Shown here: positions 21,834 through 34,492 of the stretch, piece by piece
Layout of the letters: each line of letters starts with the position of its first letter
How positions within the stretch are numbered: position 1 is the stretch's first letter
Assembly (NCBI GenBank): GCA_963277665.1
Contig: OY728143.1
Location: forward strand, 532,180,394-532,244,393
Source of the DNA: Viscum album
Taxonomy: Eukaryota; Streptophyta; Magnoliopsida; Santalales; Viscaceae
Direction of reading: 5' to 3'
DNA: 64,000 bases
Made by a program: the position numbers and the translations under genes
The notes under the pieces: model-generated
The model's database searches: none
Seen by the model: only the letters and a program-made list of their open reading frames with translations
Told to the model about the DNA's origin: nothing

Positions 21834-24800
21834 ATCCCTCTATACACATATATGGAGAAAACAAACCACTATAACTACCTGCACAATTATCATCAAAGAG
21901 AAAAGAGCGGGGCCAAAGGGGGTAGTCAGCCATCGACCCACCCACCAGAATTTTTGGGAAAACACCCCCTAGTGCTTAGAAAACAATGGGTTTCGGTTTG
22001 CATAACTAATACGGTGGAGTTTCATATAGAGACACAAAAATTACAGTATATACATTATCTCACAACCACAATATGGGTATAACCTACTCTTTGACACAAT
22101 TGAATATAACATATCTCAGACTCCCAACTGCAACGTAGAAGTCTATGTATCCTATAAGAACTAAACCATTTACATAGCTTTATTATATTACTTCATTTCC
22201 TTTTTTCAGTTTCAATTTACATTATTTATTTACCTAAACATCAATTAAATATCAATAATTCCACATTAAATTTCATTAGAATGACTCAAAACTACCATTG
22301 TCCCTTTAAATTGTAACCTCAACATTGCATCCCATCAATCACCAACCCCTTATGTTTACATCATATATTAAATAATTTATTACCAAAATTATTACTTTCA
22401 AAAAATCCCATGATTTCAGGAAAACCATTCTAAGCTACTAAAAACAAGGGGGATTTTTTCGGTGAGTAGATGAAGTACCCGTCGAGTCTTTTCCACCTAT
22501 CGGACGTGTGCAGACCCATCTACCCATTAATATTCTAAACATGGAAAGCACATTTCATAACCGATGCACTTTTCCCCTTTCATTAGAATGGTATGCAATA
22601 ACAGCTACAATGAGAAGTGGGAAAAGTAAAGCATTTAAAAAACCAATATGAACCAGTAAGAATCCAAACATTCACATCCATCCCATTTCATCATCCCTAG
22701 TGTCATATCCGACACCAACATGCATAACCCGATCAATCTCACCATTCTAGCGGTCAACTGCTGCCACATCCAATAGGCCTTTATTCCCCCACATATCATA
22801 ATGACCATCCAGCCTCACATCACAACTCATGCAGAAGAAAAACAAACATAATGAAAATTAGGCTCATGGCCCTTAAACAATCAAGAGGGTAACTCAGAAC
22901 CCTAATAGGAATTATCTTTTATCAAACAACTAGTTCTTTAATCCCTCTTAGATTAAATGATTTGTTATTCATATGATCCAAATTTGTAAAACCTAACCAG
23001 TAAGCTATCAGAAATAATTAATGATGCTTTTTAAACCAAATTTATTAACATAATATTACAACAAAAAGAACCACATTGATTTAACTGCCTATTTATCTTT
23101 AGACAAACAATTATCAATTAATTCCATGTTTATGATCTTTACAAATTTTCATCAAGAACTAAAGGCTAAAAATAGAACCCATATATATCAAACTATCTAA
23201 CAAAACAAGAGGCAATAACATATGATTGATATCAATTTATTTATCCAGTTCATATATATATAAATGTAATTCCATTGAGATTTAGGTGGATAAAACCTGC
23301 TAACTATACAGTTACACATAAAATAAAATAGATGCAATGATTCCCCTGCCTCAAACGTTTCTTGTCGTTTTCTATTTGATAACAATCCACACAATGGATC
23401 ACAATATCACCCTCCCGTGACAACTGTATCATCCCAAAGATGTCGCAGTACAACTACACCCATCAAAACCCTAGAAAACTCCATTAGAAGTATGGATATC
23501 ACATGCCATTACAAGGAAAGGAGAAACTAAAGGATATGAACCCAAACGAATGATGATAAAACATACCATATATCGATGAAGGATTGACACTTGCTGTAAG
23601 CACCAAAACTGGGGGGAACCAATCCTCGGAGGAAAGTTTGATTGTGCAACTCCGATTGTGTGGAATGAATTTTCTGAGCATCTCAATGCTCATAACATAG
23701 AGAATGAACTTGGGAGGAAGATATCTCATCCCATTGGATGATTTAACAGATCAACGGTTTAATATATGTAGGATGTACCATTAAAAGTGGATCAGATTAA
23801 ATCAACCTATTTAAAAATGGTAAAACATAATGTGCCATAGGATAAATTAATATAGGATTTATGTCCATTTAAAAAGACTTAGAGTCCATAAAACTAGGAT
23901 TTAAAAACATTTTATTTCAAAGGAATCATTAAAGGGGTGAAACTATAGGATGCTAGAAAAACAGTTCATGAACAAGAAATTTGGCAATGGAAAAACGTTG
24001 TAAATGAACCTCACTGTTGAAACCTCACCAACAGATCCTCAAAGTTCTGGAAACACTGTTCCGGAACATGTAATTTTGAAAAGGAAAGATTTCACCGTTC
24101 AAAACTCACCATTCTGGAAACAATGTTCATGAATTCAAATTTTGGGAAAGGAAAGTGGTCACCATTGGAACCTCACCGTTCTAGAAACACATTTCATGAA
24201 CTCAATATTTTACAATGGAATGAGGTCCCTATTAGAACCTCACTATTCTGCAAACATTGTTCATGAACTAAAAATATGTCATTGGTAAGAGTCACCATTG
24301 GAATCTCACTATTCTAGAAACACTATTCATGGACTCAAAATTTGGCAACATAAATAGTCATTATTGATAGACCTCCCTGTCCTGAAAACACTACTCATGA
24401 ACTCAAAATTTGGAAAAGAAAATAGTGGTTACAAATGGAACCTCACTTTTTTGGAAACAGTCATCATGAACTCAAAATTTGGCAGTGGATAGAGGTCCCC
24501 ATTGGAACCTCACTATTCTAGAAACATTGTTCATGAACTCAATATTTTGAAAAGTAAATAGGTAACCGTTAGAACCTCACCTTTGGAACCTCCCTACTGC
24601 CCAGTTCACATAAGGCTACCAATGAAACTCTTTATATAAGGTCTTCATTTCACTATTCATCTAAGTCTACCGATGACATTGTTCATATAAGTTAACAATT
24701 TCATTTTTCACAAAAAGAAACCAATGAAAATGTTCACATAAGGTCACCATTACACTATTCACCAAAATTTACCGATGACACTTTGCAGATAAAGTCACAG

Positions 24801-25000
24801 TTTCACTATTCACCTAAGGCTTTCGATGACATAAACCAGGTAAGGTTACTGTTGCACTATTCACATAAGGCTTCCATTGGAACTGTTCCCCAAAATGGGA
24901 ATTTTGTAAAGTGTTGGGGATAAGTCCCATTGACCTCCCAGAAAACCTCAAACACCATATCTTTGCGAAGGAATAGAGCCAAGAGGTCGGATCCATTACA
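21834..25000 (-). repeat. LTR C: older, diverged LTR fragment related to element D
   Basis: It matches LTR A from about position 479 onward (CCTCTATAC..., GGGGCCAAAGGGGGTAGTCAGCC, ...GGGGATAAGTC...GACCTCCC) and ends at 25000 with CCATTACA, the outer LTR end. It lacks the part equivalent to LTR A 1-478. The simplest reading is that element D inserted into this older LTR and the missing part lies left of the window. An alternative is unequal recombination. Confidence 0.75.
23940..24900. repeat. Expanded ~50-65-bp tandem repeat in LTR C
   Basis: There are more than a dozen imperfect units of the form GAAACACTGTTCATGAAC-TCAAAATTTGG-AAAGG...GTCACCATTGGAACCTCAC. LTR A and LTR B hold only about four units each, so the array grew here or shrank there. 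Confidence 0.75.
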
Positions 25001-28000
25001 ACCTTTTTATATTCTATTAATCTTATATGAATCAAAAAAATAATTTGATGTTTTATTTTTGGTAATGATTTCATTAACACTTTGAAAAACATAATAGATG
25101 TAAATACATCAATTGAGACAGATTTATGAATTACCCTCAATTATTGAATCAATTTAGAGGGATATAATTCTATTTACTTCATTATGAATAATTTTTTTAG
25201 TAATATTGTAGGGTTCTGTTAATCATGTAACCTAAAATTAAATTGCTATGTAATGCGTATAAATTATTGTTAGATTATAGGATCCAAAAATCCTTCACCT
25301 AAGAATGTTTTGGATTTCCTATGGATCTTCTTTTCAATGAATATATTGCAGAATCCTCAATATCATTTGATGTGTATTAATATAGGTTTGGATGAATAAT
25401 TTAATATTTTGTTTAAACAAACATTCCAAGACTTAATGGTTTTATTATATAGAAAAATGATATATGGTCCCAATTACATGAATGGATCATCAATAAATAG
25501 TTCTTATAAACGTGTTTATTTATATAAAATTCATGTTCTATTAGATTTGTTGTCTAATTTTTTTTCAATGATACTCTTATCCACTTCAAAAAGATAAATT
25601 ATGTGCTATAAAGAAGATACTTCTTGCCATCACATAAGATATAGAATCTATGAAAAATTAAATATATTTGAAAAAAATATTGGTTTCATGTATTGGATCA
25701 AGATATTATTATGTATTATGGTGAGAATGTGGCTAGAACATAATCTCAAATTGGAAGTTAAGTGACTATATATGTCGACCGAAACACATAGATTCTTCAG
25801 ATACCAACATTTTACCTAAGGATATATCGGGTGATTCTTGAAATTATTGTTATTTTTAGAACATTGGTAAATTCCTATGAAAATTAAATTAGTATACCAT
25901 ATATAGTAAATAATTTCAACAATTATATATTTTAGAATTTGTGGTTCACTAATCCACATAGTTGAGTTGCCATGGGATGAATAAATAACCAATAATTACT
26001 ATCAAATTATAAGAAGGTATCGTAAGATCTAGTTTCCAAATAGGATCAAAACCCCATAATAATTTTTCCACTATTCATGATCGCTATGATTGATATTCAA
26101 TTTCCATAATGTATTAGTGATCTACCTCAATATATGAATATATAGTGGGATTGGCACTTAATAAATTTTTTTTCTCATCTCTGATACCAAATAAAATCAG
26201 TATTCTCTTATTGAGGTACATGATCCATAGATATGTGGGGATATTATATGATTTTTAGTTAATATTAATCTGAAAAACTATTTTAATTAATACCTTTTCC
26301 AATAACATCTATATATTATGTGATGATGTTCCACATGATGTGCTCCTCAATTTACTATTTTAACATGTCAATGTAATATTTTCTTAATAGTTTAAGGAAA
26401 AATATGTGTCCTTTGTTTTTACCAAATGGACATGGATAGATGAATATAATTATCTACATAATTTATTTATATTTTCTAATTGGGTTAATCAAGATATTTA
26501 TAGGAAAATTTTTATTATTTTATAGATTTGATAGATATAAAAGTTAGTTTTGTCCATGTGAGGAAGGAAAAATAGGTGTTTTGATAATTTTTAATGAAAA
26601 ACATATTTCAAACCATCAGATTCATGGGTGAATGGTATTGATGGATTAATAATAATATAAGATGAAATGTAACATGGATTGGACAAGTTAAATTCCAATT
26701 GAATCACCATGTTAATTATTGATTCACCTTTTTTTGTTACACATATTGTCCATACAATATATCAAAATTATAAATTATTATTTGTTATTATAGGATCTTA
26801 AATATTCATTTCATCATTATATTTTTATAGTTAATGGATTTTGGATGAATAATTAATAATTGTTGCTCAAAATTCATGGGTTGTTATTGTTCATGTCTAT
26901 TAATAGAATACTATTCAAAATAAGATGATATTTTTCATTGTGGTGTCATTTAAATAAATAAAATATAGGATAATGAGTTAATATTTTGTATGATTTTGAA
27001 TAATGAAATTATTTTGTTTGATATTAGGTTTCAATAGATCCATTATGATGTCATATTTACATTGGTTTTTAATAATAATCATGCATGTTTTTATATTTAT
27101 CTTCCAGATGATATTGAGCTACGTAAATTAACATGGGTTATTTGGATTAGAAATTACGGATGATGTTATAATAATTTCAATATTTTTATTATGTAATGAA
27201 ATTTTTTGAAAACAAAAGGTTATATCTATTTCAAGTTATTTTAATGTAATAGGATCATGATATTTGGATTATTTCAGAAATAACATCATATATGAACATA
27301 CCTATAATTATTTTTTCTATCTATGAGAAAGAATTTACCATTTATTCAATACATATGAAACCAAAATATTGATCACTAGATGAATAATTTGATGTAACTA
27401 TTTCAAAGGATGATTTCTTCCAATAAACTATAATGAATATAAATTTTCCGTGATCCAATGTCAAAAATTGGTTCCCATGATTATTATGCGTGGCTACATA
27501 TGATAGGATTATGTAATATGTTATATCAGTTTTCCATGAATTATTTATGGTTAGATTCCATCATTAGTTTTCATGTGGAATTTCTAAAAAATTCTATCCA
27601 TATGTATAACATATGTTATTTTTATCAATTTCATTGGTCCAATATATGTAATTTCACATTATAATATTTTGAAAATTCATATATAGAGTATTTATAGTCT
27701 CTAATTAATGAATATTATAGAGGAATAATAATTTTTAATTAAATGGATAAATTTTTAATAAAAATGATATCAAAATTAAGATATAGTGGAACACATAAGT
27801 GAATATGTTATCATCCCTAATAAAATTGTAAAAAAAATTAGGGAAATGACATTTGGTATAATTGACTGGAATAATATTTTGATGATTAAATTAAATTATT
27901 GCTTCTATGAGAATTTCTTTGGCCTTATTCACTTCTAAATATTACCCCATTTGGTATTAAGATGAAACCCTATTTTTGTAAAATTTTATAATTTAAATAT

Positions 28001-29243
28001 TGGGATTTAAAGATCATGATTTCATATAACCATTTTTGTTTAACCTATCATAGGAGACACATAGTATTAAAATATTTAATGCTCTAAAAGCATGTTTGGT
28101 AAACCCATTTAGGGATGTTATGGAACAATGTGAATCATATATATATTTATAATATATGACATATTATTTTTCATTAGTGATAAATAAAGATAAATCAGTG
28201 ATTGTAATGTGATTAAGAGTATATATGTAAAATGGAGTGGTCAAATGGTATAAAAAAGTTTGTATAATTGTGTATGTTTGAAGCCAATTTTTATCAGTGT
28301 CATGAAAAAAAAATTTATATGGATTATGATAGTAATTTAAATAATTTATATTTAATATCTCAAGGATAATCTTTCAAATGGAATGATTTATCATGAACTA
28401 TTTGATGTTTTAGTGGATTTGATCAAAATTTGAATTACTAACTCAAAGTGGAGACCACTACTATTTCATTCGATGGTCGCATTAATAAATAGAATTCATA
28501 TATCAATTATTATTAATTGTCTTTCTTTCCTTAAATCCAAAATAATTATCTTTAATAATATTTTTATCATTGTTTGCAATCTTTTGATACCCTAACATAG
28601 AATCATGATGTCACTAGGTGACTTTGAAGCATCAATTGATAGTCATTATAAGATATTTAATTAATTTAAGATAAATAGAGGATAAAAAATCATATTTGGA
28701 GAAAAAATAGCAATATATTGGGGTTTTTTGTTTTTTTATGTGTGTTTGATTCACTAATTACCAATATGTAATTTTCTTATATGTAATTATGGACACAATA
28801 GAGGAATATTTTACTACTGGAATTAGCATAAAATAAAAAATAAATATTTACATTGTAGAATCCTTTTGGATAATCTCCAAATAAAATTATTTCTTTTTCA
28901 ATGAATAATTAAGGAAAATGTGGGAAAATAAATTATTATAGAGTATAGAATAATATGACATCATAAAAAATAAATATCAAATTATAGATTAATTTAATGT
29001 AATTAGAATTATTTACCCATGAAAATTTCCATTTAATGGCGGAAAACATCATATCTATATTGTCATTAATGAGGTCCTTGAAGAGAAATTCCATATAAAT
29101 TGATGCCTATATAGGCTTCAACGAACTTTTTCCCCCTTTTTGAAACCAAATATTATAATATTTTTCATCATATTAATCAATGAGATTTGGTCTTCATTCA
29201 GATCAAATCACATATGTTTTTTTGACATCCTATGTGAATCGTA

Positions 29244-29254
29244 CTCTGATACCT
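29244..29254 (-). promoter_or_regulatory. Possible primer-binding site of a decayed minus-strand LTR element
   Basis: The minus strand reads GGTATCAGAGT two bases after an LTR-like CCTAACA end (29256 upward). A second, exact match TGGTATCAGAG lies at 26179-26189. No pol motif was found beside either, so the call is weak. Confidence 0.3.
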
Positions 29255-30299
29255 TTGTTAGGATAAAATCATCCTATATTTCATTCATATAATAAATAAA
29301 GATATATATTTTGTTTTTTGATAAATGATATTATTGTTCTACATTAAGAGAAAAAACACAGGCGGTGTCCTGAAATTGTGATCCAATCTCGTTATCAGCA
29401 AATGTCTTCTCATGCATGATGGGTCCCTTATGATTTTATTATTAGGTTACCTAAAACAATAGGAAACTTATTTTTTGTGAGTTCCCCTTCGCTATATGAC
29501 CTTTTTATAGAGGGAATAGAAATATTGGAAGAGTCATTACATCCCCCATAGATTCCTAATATGATGAATAAACACATCAACATCCACCATGGTTCTCTCA
29601 CCATCCTCTAAAGAAGACCGAACTAATATCACTACACGGTCCACTTCTCTAACCATAGAGGACCTTGATTCACTTTTTATATCATTTCTATAGATTTGAA
29701 ATCAAACCCACCTCATGATGGATGATTCTATTCACACTATTCCACATCAACCTTCCCTTCATCAAATGGGATAGAAGTATCATCTCAAAACTCCACATGG
29801 TAGTTCAGGTGATCAAAAACATCTCAGGTATTAAGTTTTATTTCTTCACTGAAAATCTATGTAAAATTTACCAGGTTATGGGAACCAGATGATCTACCCA
29901 TTATTACTTCCTTAAAAAATATCCATGGATAAGGGGTTCCACCATGTTTGACAGCATCCACAAATAAGGGTGGTATCCTTAAACCTCTCTTTGGGTCATC
30001 CCACATAGCATTATTCTCCATTGAATCATATTTAAATCAATTTATGAATCTTTATACAAATGTGCTTACCTTGTTTAGGATGGAGGGTATTTCCTATATT
30101 CAAGCATCATCAGAAACTCCCATTTATTCCTCATGAATAGACACATTCTGATTCGATGAGGTTTCACCTAGGTTGAGCATCTTGTAAAAAAAGATATCCT
30201 TAATCTATGGGAAACTCCTTTATATAATTTCATTCTATCTATGTTGATATATGATCTGTAAAAGTACCTCTTGAACCCTTAATCTATAATTCATAGTCT

Positions 30300-30302
30300 A
30301 AA
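30300..30302. repeat. Target-site duplication AAA, left copy for CACTA element
   Basis: AAA flanks both CACTA ends (30300-30302 and 50779-50781). CACTA elements make 3-bp duplications. A low-complexity triplet is weak evidence alone but fits the terminal repeats. Confidence 0.6.
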
Positions 30303-30364
30303 CACTACTAGAAATATGGGCTTTTGAGCCCCGTAACCTAAAGCAACCGCTGTTGGCGGTCACT
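30303..30364 (+). repeat. CACTA left terminal inverted repeat and subterminal repeat
   Basis: CACTACTAGAAAT is followed by one subterminal copy AGCAACCGCTGTTGGCGGTC (30342-30361). Subterminal repeats are where the TNPA-type protein binds in En/Spm. Only one copy is obvious at this end. Confidence 0.85.
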
Positions 30365-30379
30365 ACATTTCCTTTAAAA

Positions 30380-30896
30380 AAAGGGGGCTTCTGCACCCCC
30401 TCCTGTCGCGAAGCCCCCCCCCCCCACCCGAATTCCCCCTCCCATCGCCTGCGCCCTCCCCGTCGCTTGGGCCCTCCCCGATGCCATGTGCCCTCCCCGC
30501 CGCCCCGCCCTCCTTGCCGCCCCTCCCTATGCCGCCCCACCCTCCCCGCTGCCCTGCCCTCCTCTGCCCCGCCCTCCCCGTTGCCCCGCCCTCCGCCGCC
30601 CCGCCCTCCACCACCCCGCCCTCCGCCGCCCCGCCCTCCGCCGCCCCGCCCTCCGCCGCCCCGCCTCCGCCGCCCCGCCCTCCGCCGCCCCGCCCTCCGC
30701 CGGCCCGCCCTCCACCAGCCCGCTCTCCTCCGGCCCGCCCTTTGCCTCCCTTCCCTCCGCTGCCCCGCCCTCCGACGGCCCAGCCCTCCGCTGGCCCTGC
30801 CCTCTGTCGGTCACCCCCCATCTGCCCTCCGGCCGTCCTCCACCCTCTATCCTCCCACCGGCCGCCCTCCTCCCTTCGGCCGCCCTCCGGCTGCCC
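30380..30896. repeat. GC-rich minisatellite in CACTA 5' region, left part
   Basis: There are tens of imperfect ~14-15-bp units of CCGCCCCGCCCTCC type, most regular at 30590-30720. The long proline- or glycine-rich frames here on both strands are products of the repeat. It continues at 42643 after element 2. Confidence 0.9.
30892..30896. repeat. Target-site duplication TGCCC, left copy for element 2
   Basis: TGCCC precedes TGTAACACCC and recurs at 42638-42642 directly after the 3' LTR. Confidence 0.93.
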
Positions 30897-32673
30897 TGTA
30901 ACACCCGAGATTTTTATGAGTAATATTTTGTTTTTAAATATCATCAAAGTAATATTTCACTACACACTTTCTTGGCTTACATTACACGCAATCACGACCT
31001 TCCTCGATAGCTTGCGTCGTACGCAATACCGAGTTTCACTAAACAACGATATGCTATTAAAATATTATTAAAACTAGCCATTATGAATAGTAATAACCAC
31101 TTTTTGAAATTTTATAAATTTTATTTTTCAAAATGGACTTCATTTTTGGATTCGGAATACCGAAATTAGGCTAGGGTGAAATTTTGGTATTTTTCTGAAA
31201 ACTTTCAATTTTTGATGAATAGTGAAACCACTAAGTGGTAGGTTAAAAGCTAAATTTTGCATAAAACTTAATTTTACTGCTTTTGTGAATGGAATTTCGA
31301 AAATCCGATAGACACGGTTGATATCAGTAAGTAAAATGTGGTTTAATGAGAAAAAAATAATTTTTTGGTGAATAGTAACTTTTTATTTTTTTTACCGCGG
31401 TTAATAGTAAATAGGGTAACTAAGGGTAAATATGATATTACTATTACCCTAACACATGTCCTAATTCTATTGGATAAGTTTAATTCGACCAAAAACAAAC
31501 TTAGGAATAAAATATGACCATTTAGGCCCACATGGGTTAGATTAGGACTTTTATTATTAATTTATTTAATGAAGGGTTAAAATAGTTAAAATCAAAGATT
31601 AATAAGTAAATCATTTTTAATATGGGGTTATACATAAGATAAATTCGACTATAAATATTCATTAGAAAGCTAAAAGGATTTCTTACATAATGGTATTTTA
31701 TTTGTAATTTTTAGACATTAAATAATTTAATTTACTTATGACACAATGACGATGCAGTAATTATCTTATTAATGAAATATTGACATAATTTATGTTATAA
31801 ACACAAATTAAATGTAATTTGAGACTTTTTATGAATTCAACTAATTTTCTAGGTTACTATTATATATTAGTGTTGATTTAATCAACTTGGTTCGAACATA
31901 TAATTATGTTATGACTTTCACAAAAATCATATATCAAATATTGTCAAAATTGACACAAAATAATTGTTAAATCAAATATTATATTACTAATTGTTATTTT
32001 ATTCCTAAAAATCTAAGGTTCGGCCAGATGACATAGATAAGGATATATATATTAATAATATACAATTTGGGGTTCGTTTGGCATGTTATTGTATGTTTAT
32101 TAACCATATAGTGAAAGAAAACAAAAAGACACGGTAAAAGTTAAATTATTTAACTTAGAGTTAAATCTAATTGATAAGGTTAAAATTATACCCTAAACTT
32201 GTCTAAATCCTATTGGATGATAGGATTTCGACCCATCGCCACTTTAGCTTAGAAATAAGACCCTTTGGAACCATTATAAATCGATTTTGACTTTAATATA
32301 AAATAATATTTTGAGATATTCCTAAGGTGCCCCTCTCCTCCCTTATAAAAGGGCACCCCCTCCCCCTCCTCCTCACACCAATTCGAGCACTCAAGCTCGT
32401 CCAACCCCTGACATTTTCTCCTCTCCACTTCCCTAGAATAAAACTAGAGGTCCTGGTCTTCTTCAAAGACCAATCTTAGTTCCCTAAGTGGAGGATTCAA
32501 AGAGGCGTTCCAAAGAAGAGGTAATATCCATTACCGATCTTTTCAATTTCTTTCTTCTTCAACTTCTTCTTCTTTAGTTGTTTCTTGATAAAGTAATAAC
32601 ATCAGTTTTAATTACATACTGATATGTAATTATAAATATTAAACAACCCTAATTCACCTTCTATCCATCATAC

Positions 32674-32744
32674 GGAAAAATGAAATCACCGCGCGTGCGT
32701 ACGTACGGAATATCGTCTCCACGCCATGGTGTAATCTATTTTCC
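32674..32744 (+). other. Leader hairpin HP1, element 2 5' LTR
   Basis: Arms CACCGCGCG and CGCCATGGTG flank the core TGCGTACGTACGG-AATA-TCGTCTCCA. It is a homologue of element 1 HP1. Confidence 0.65.
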
Positions 32745-32854
32745 ACCATCACCATACAAGGATGGGTATAATGGTGTAATGAGTAACTATTTAAGATTAT
32801 TATAATGTAATATTGATACTGAAATAATATTTATATACTCCAATACAATTCCAC

Positions 32855-32935
32855 GATCATAGGAATGATATCATCACTCGTGCGTACGTACGGAATACCG
32901 TCTCCACAATGTGATGCGACTCGTTCTACATGATC
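32855..32935 (+). other. Leader hairpin HP2, element 2 5' LTR
   Basis: Arms ATCATCACTCG and GTGATG, with an outer GATCAT/ATGATC pair, flank the shared core. Compared with element 1 HP2, a G-C pair in the stem has become A-T by matched changes on both arms. Confidence 0.68.
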
Positions 32936-33209
32936 ATCATTACATAGTAATTATATAAATGAATTGAATGAATAAATATGATATATGTTACACTAATAAC
33001 ATTCTGTACATAAGGTATCTATAACCGTAAAAGAAAAATAAGAATTTATTCGGAAAAACACGCATAAGAACAAAAGGCAATAAAGACCCGAGTAACAAGT
33101 AACAATGAAATATTACTAAAAAGAAGCTAAGAATATGACCATATATGATATGATATCAATATTTATGATTCTGGAATAAGTCAATAACATTATTTAAACC
33201 ATTATACTG

Positions 33210-33245
33210 GAGCTTCGGACGCGTACAAAGCAAATCGGACCTATG
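33210..33245 (+). other. 36-nt leader micro-exon, element 2 5' LTR
   Basis: GAGCTTCGGAC...ATCGGACCTATG lies between a mutated acceptor (ACTG) and an intact donor GTAAGG. Its length is identical to all other copies. Confidence 0.5.
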
Positions 33246-34272
33246 GTAAGGGAAATACCACAATCTCAGTTTTATCCGAGATTGTTTATTCATAAGTATT
33301 TACTGGGGTGTATTTTATCATCCACATCCATGTTCCCTCAATATGTAATATTGTTTCCATCCACTTACAATATTTTAAATCCAATTTTACCCTTCAGTTA
33401 GTTTTTAGTAAAGAATATGAATGGAATCTGTTGTCGTTTTTTCGTACGAGGTAATTTTTGACTTTTTCGACAAAGGTACCAAGAATGTTTTTTTAGTTTT
33501 TGGGGGAATTATTTTTATGAAGTCATTTCCCTTATATGATTTGTTTTATGATGTCATGATGTTTCAAGATTCCCATTTTTGTTACATGTGTTATGCGATT
33601 ATGTATGATTTATGATTATGTGGCACACATAAGAAAGGATTCATTATAAGATGGGTGGGACCTATATATCCCTTCAATGCATTGGGTAATGATTTTATAT
33701 CTCATGAGATAGACATGGCTAGAATAGTAGGTTATACCGGTTCAGTGAAACAGGACTGGATCGAGGGTGACTCGGTTCAAAAAGGGGCTCTGTCCACTAA
33801 GATAGTCTTGGCAATGAGTCATGACTAACAAGAAATGATGTTCCATGATTATGTGTGCATGCCACAAAGTTTCAAGTTTCATGTTATGATTATGGGGATC
33901 TCATTTTCACTTCTATGATTTATTCAATGTTAAGATATTATGATCTGTTTTGTAGGTTATGATTTTCAAAAAGATATGATATGATTTTTATTTCCTTTAT
34001 TTTCCCTTACTGAGAATTTGAGCTCACCCTTTTATGTTTTCTTTTCCCCAGGTCAGGAAGATGGATATTAAGTAGAATATGCTAAAAGGGACCCTAGATA
34101 TGATGAAATAAATGGGAGACACTATAGAAGATTTATGAACCAGTTGTTTATGTTTCCCAGTTTCTAAAGACACTATACCTATATGGTCCTTTGTGGTTTT
34201 GTCATATGTTGTAATAACTTTGCTTCAATTTTGAAGTATTAACAATGTATGTAATGTATGGGTCGTTATAGT

Positions 34273-34284
34273 TGGTATCAGAGG
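34273..34284 (+). promoter_or_regulatory. Primer-binding site, element 2
   Basis: TGGTATCAGAGG lies two bases after the LTR and is identical to element 1. Confidence 0.9.
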
Positions 34285-34492
34285 AAAGGTATAGTCATCC
34301 TTTGGAAACTAGGATGTGAAAGCCTTAGTAAGAACCATAAGGATCAGTCAAAGCATAGAACACAATCTTAGTGTTTTAGAAATGGCCATTAATAAACTAG
34401 GATAAGACCTTAAGTATGAAATTTTATCCTTGATTATGTGGTTTTCCTATTATAATTAGTGCTTCTCACACTATTCTTCTTTGTTTTGGTCA

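Larger units (their letters stand above)
25001..30302. other. AT-rich region without recognisable genes
   Basis: I see no coding frame above about 70 codons with a recognisable motif. Two minus-strand matches to the tRNA-Met primer site lie here (26179-26189 and 29244-29254). The second follows a minus-strand ...CCTAACA that looks like an LTR end, and a minus-strand TATA-like CTATAAAAAGG lies near 29500. These suggest decayed LTR elements, probably not of the gypsy families above. The region probably continues at 50782 beyond the CACTA insertion. Confidence 0.5.
30897..34270 (+). repeat. Element 2 5' LTR (3,374 bp, internally deleted)
   Basis: It starts TGTAACACCC and ends GGGTCGTTATA. It is about 250 bp shorter than its partner. 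At about 33500 it jumps from GAATGTTTTTTTA to GGGGGAATTATTTTTATG, skipping what the 3' LTR has at about 41610-41870. It carries a TATA box 32345-32353, donor after 32520, two hairpins and a 36-nt exon (33210-33245). The acceptor before that exon is changed from CAG to CTG (33207-33209). Confidence 0.93.

Noticed and set aside
30353..31071. Long proline-, arginine- and glycine-rich ORFs on both strands (up to 196 codons)
   Set aside because: They exist because the CCGCCCTCC repeat contains no stop codons in several frames. One even runs into the element 2 LTR. There is no conserved domain or start context.
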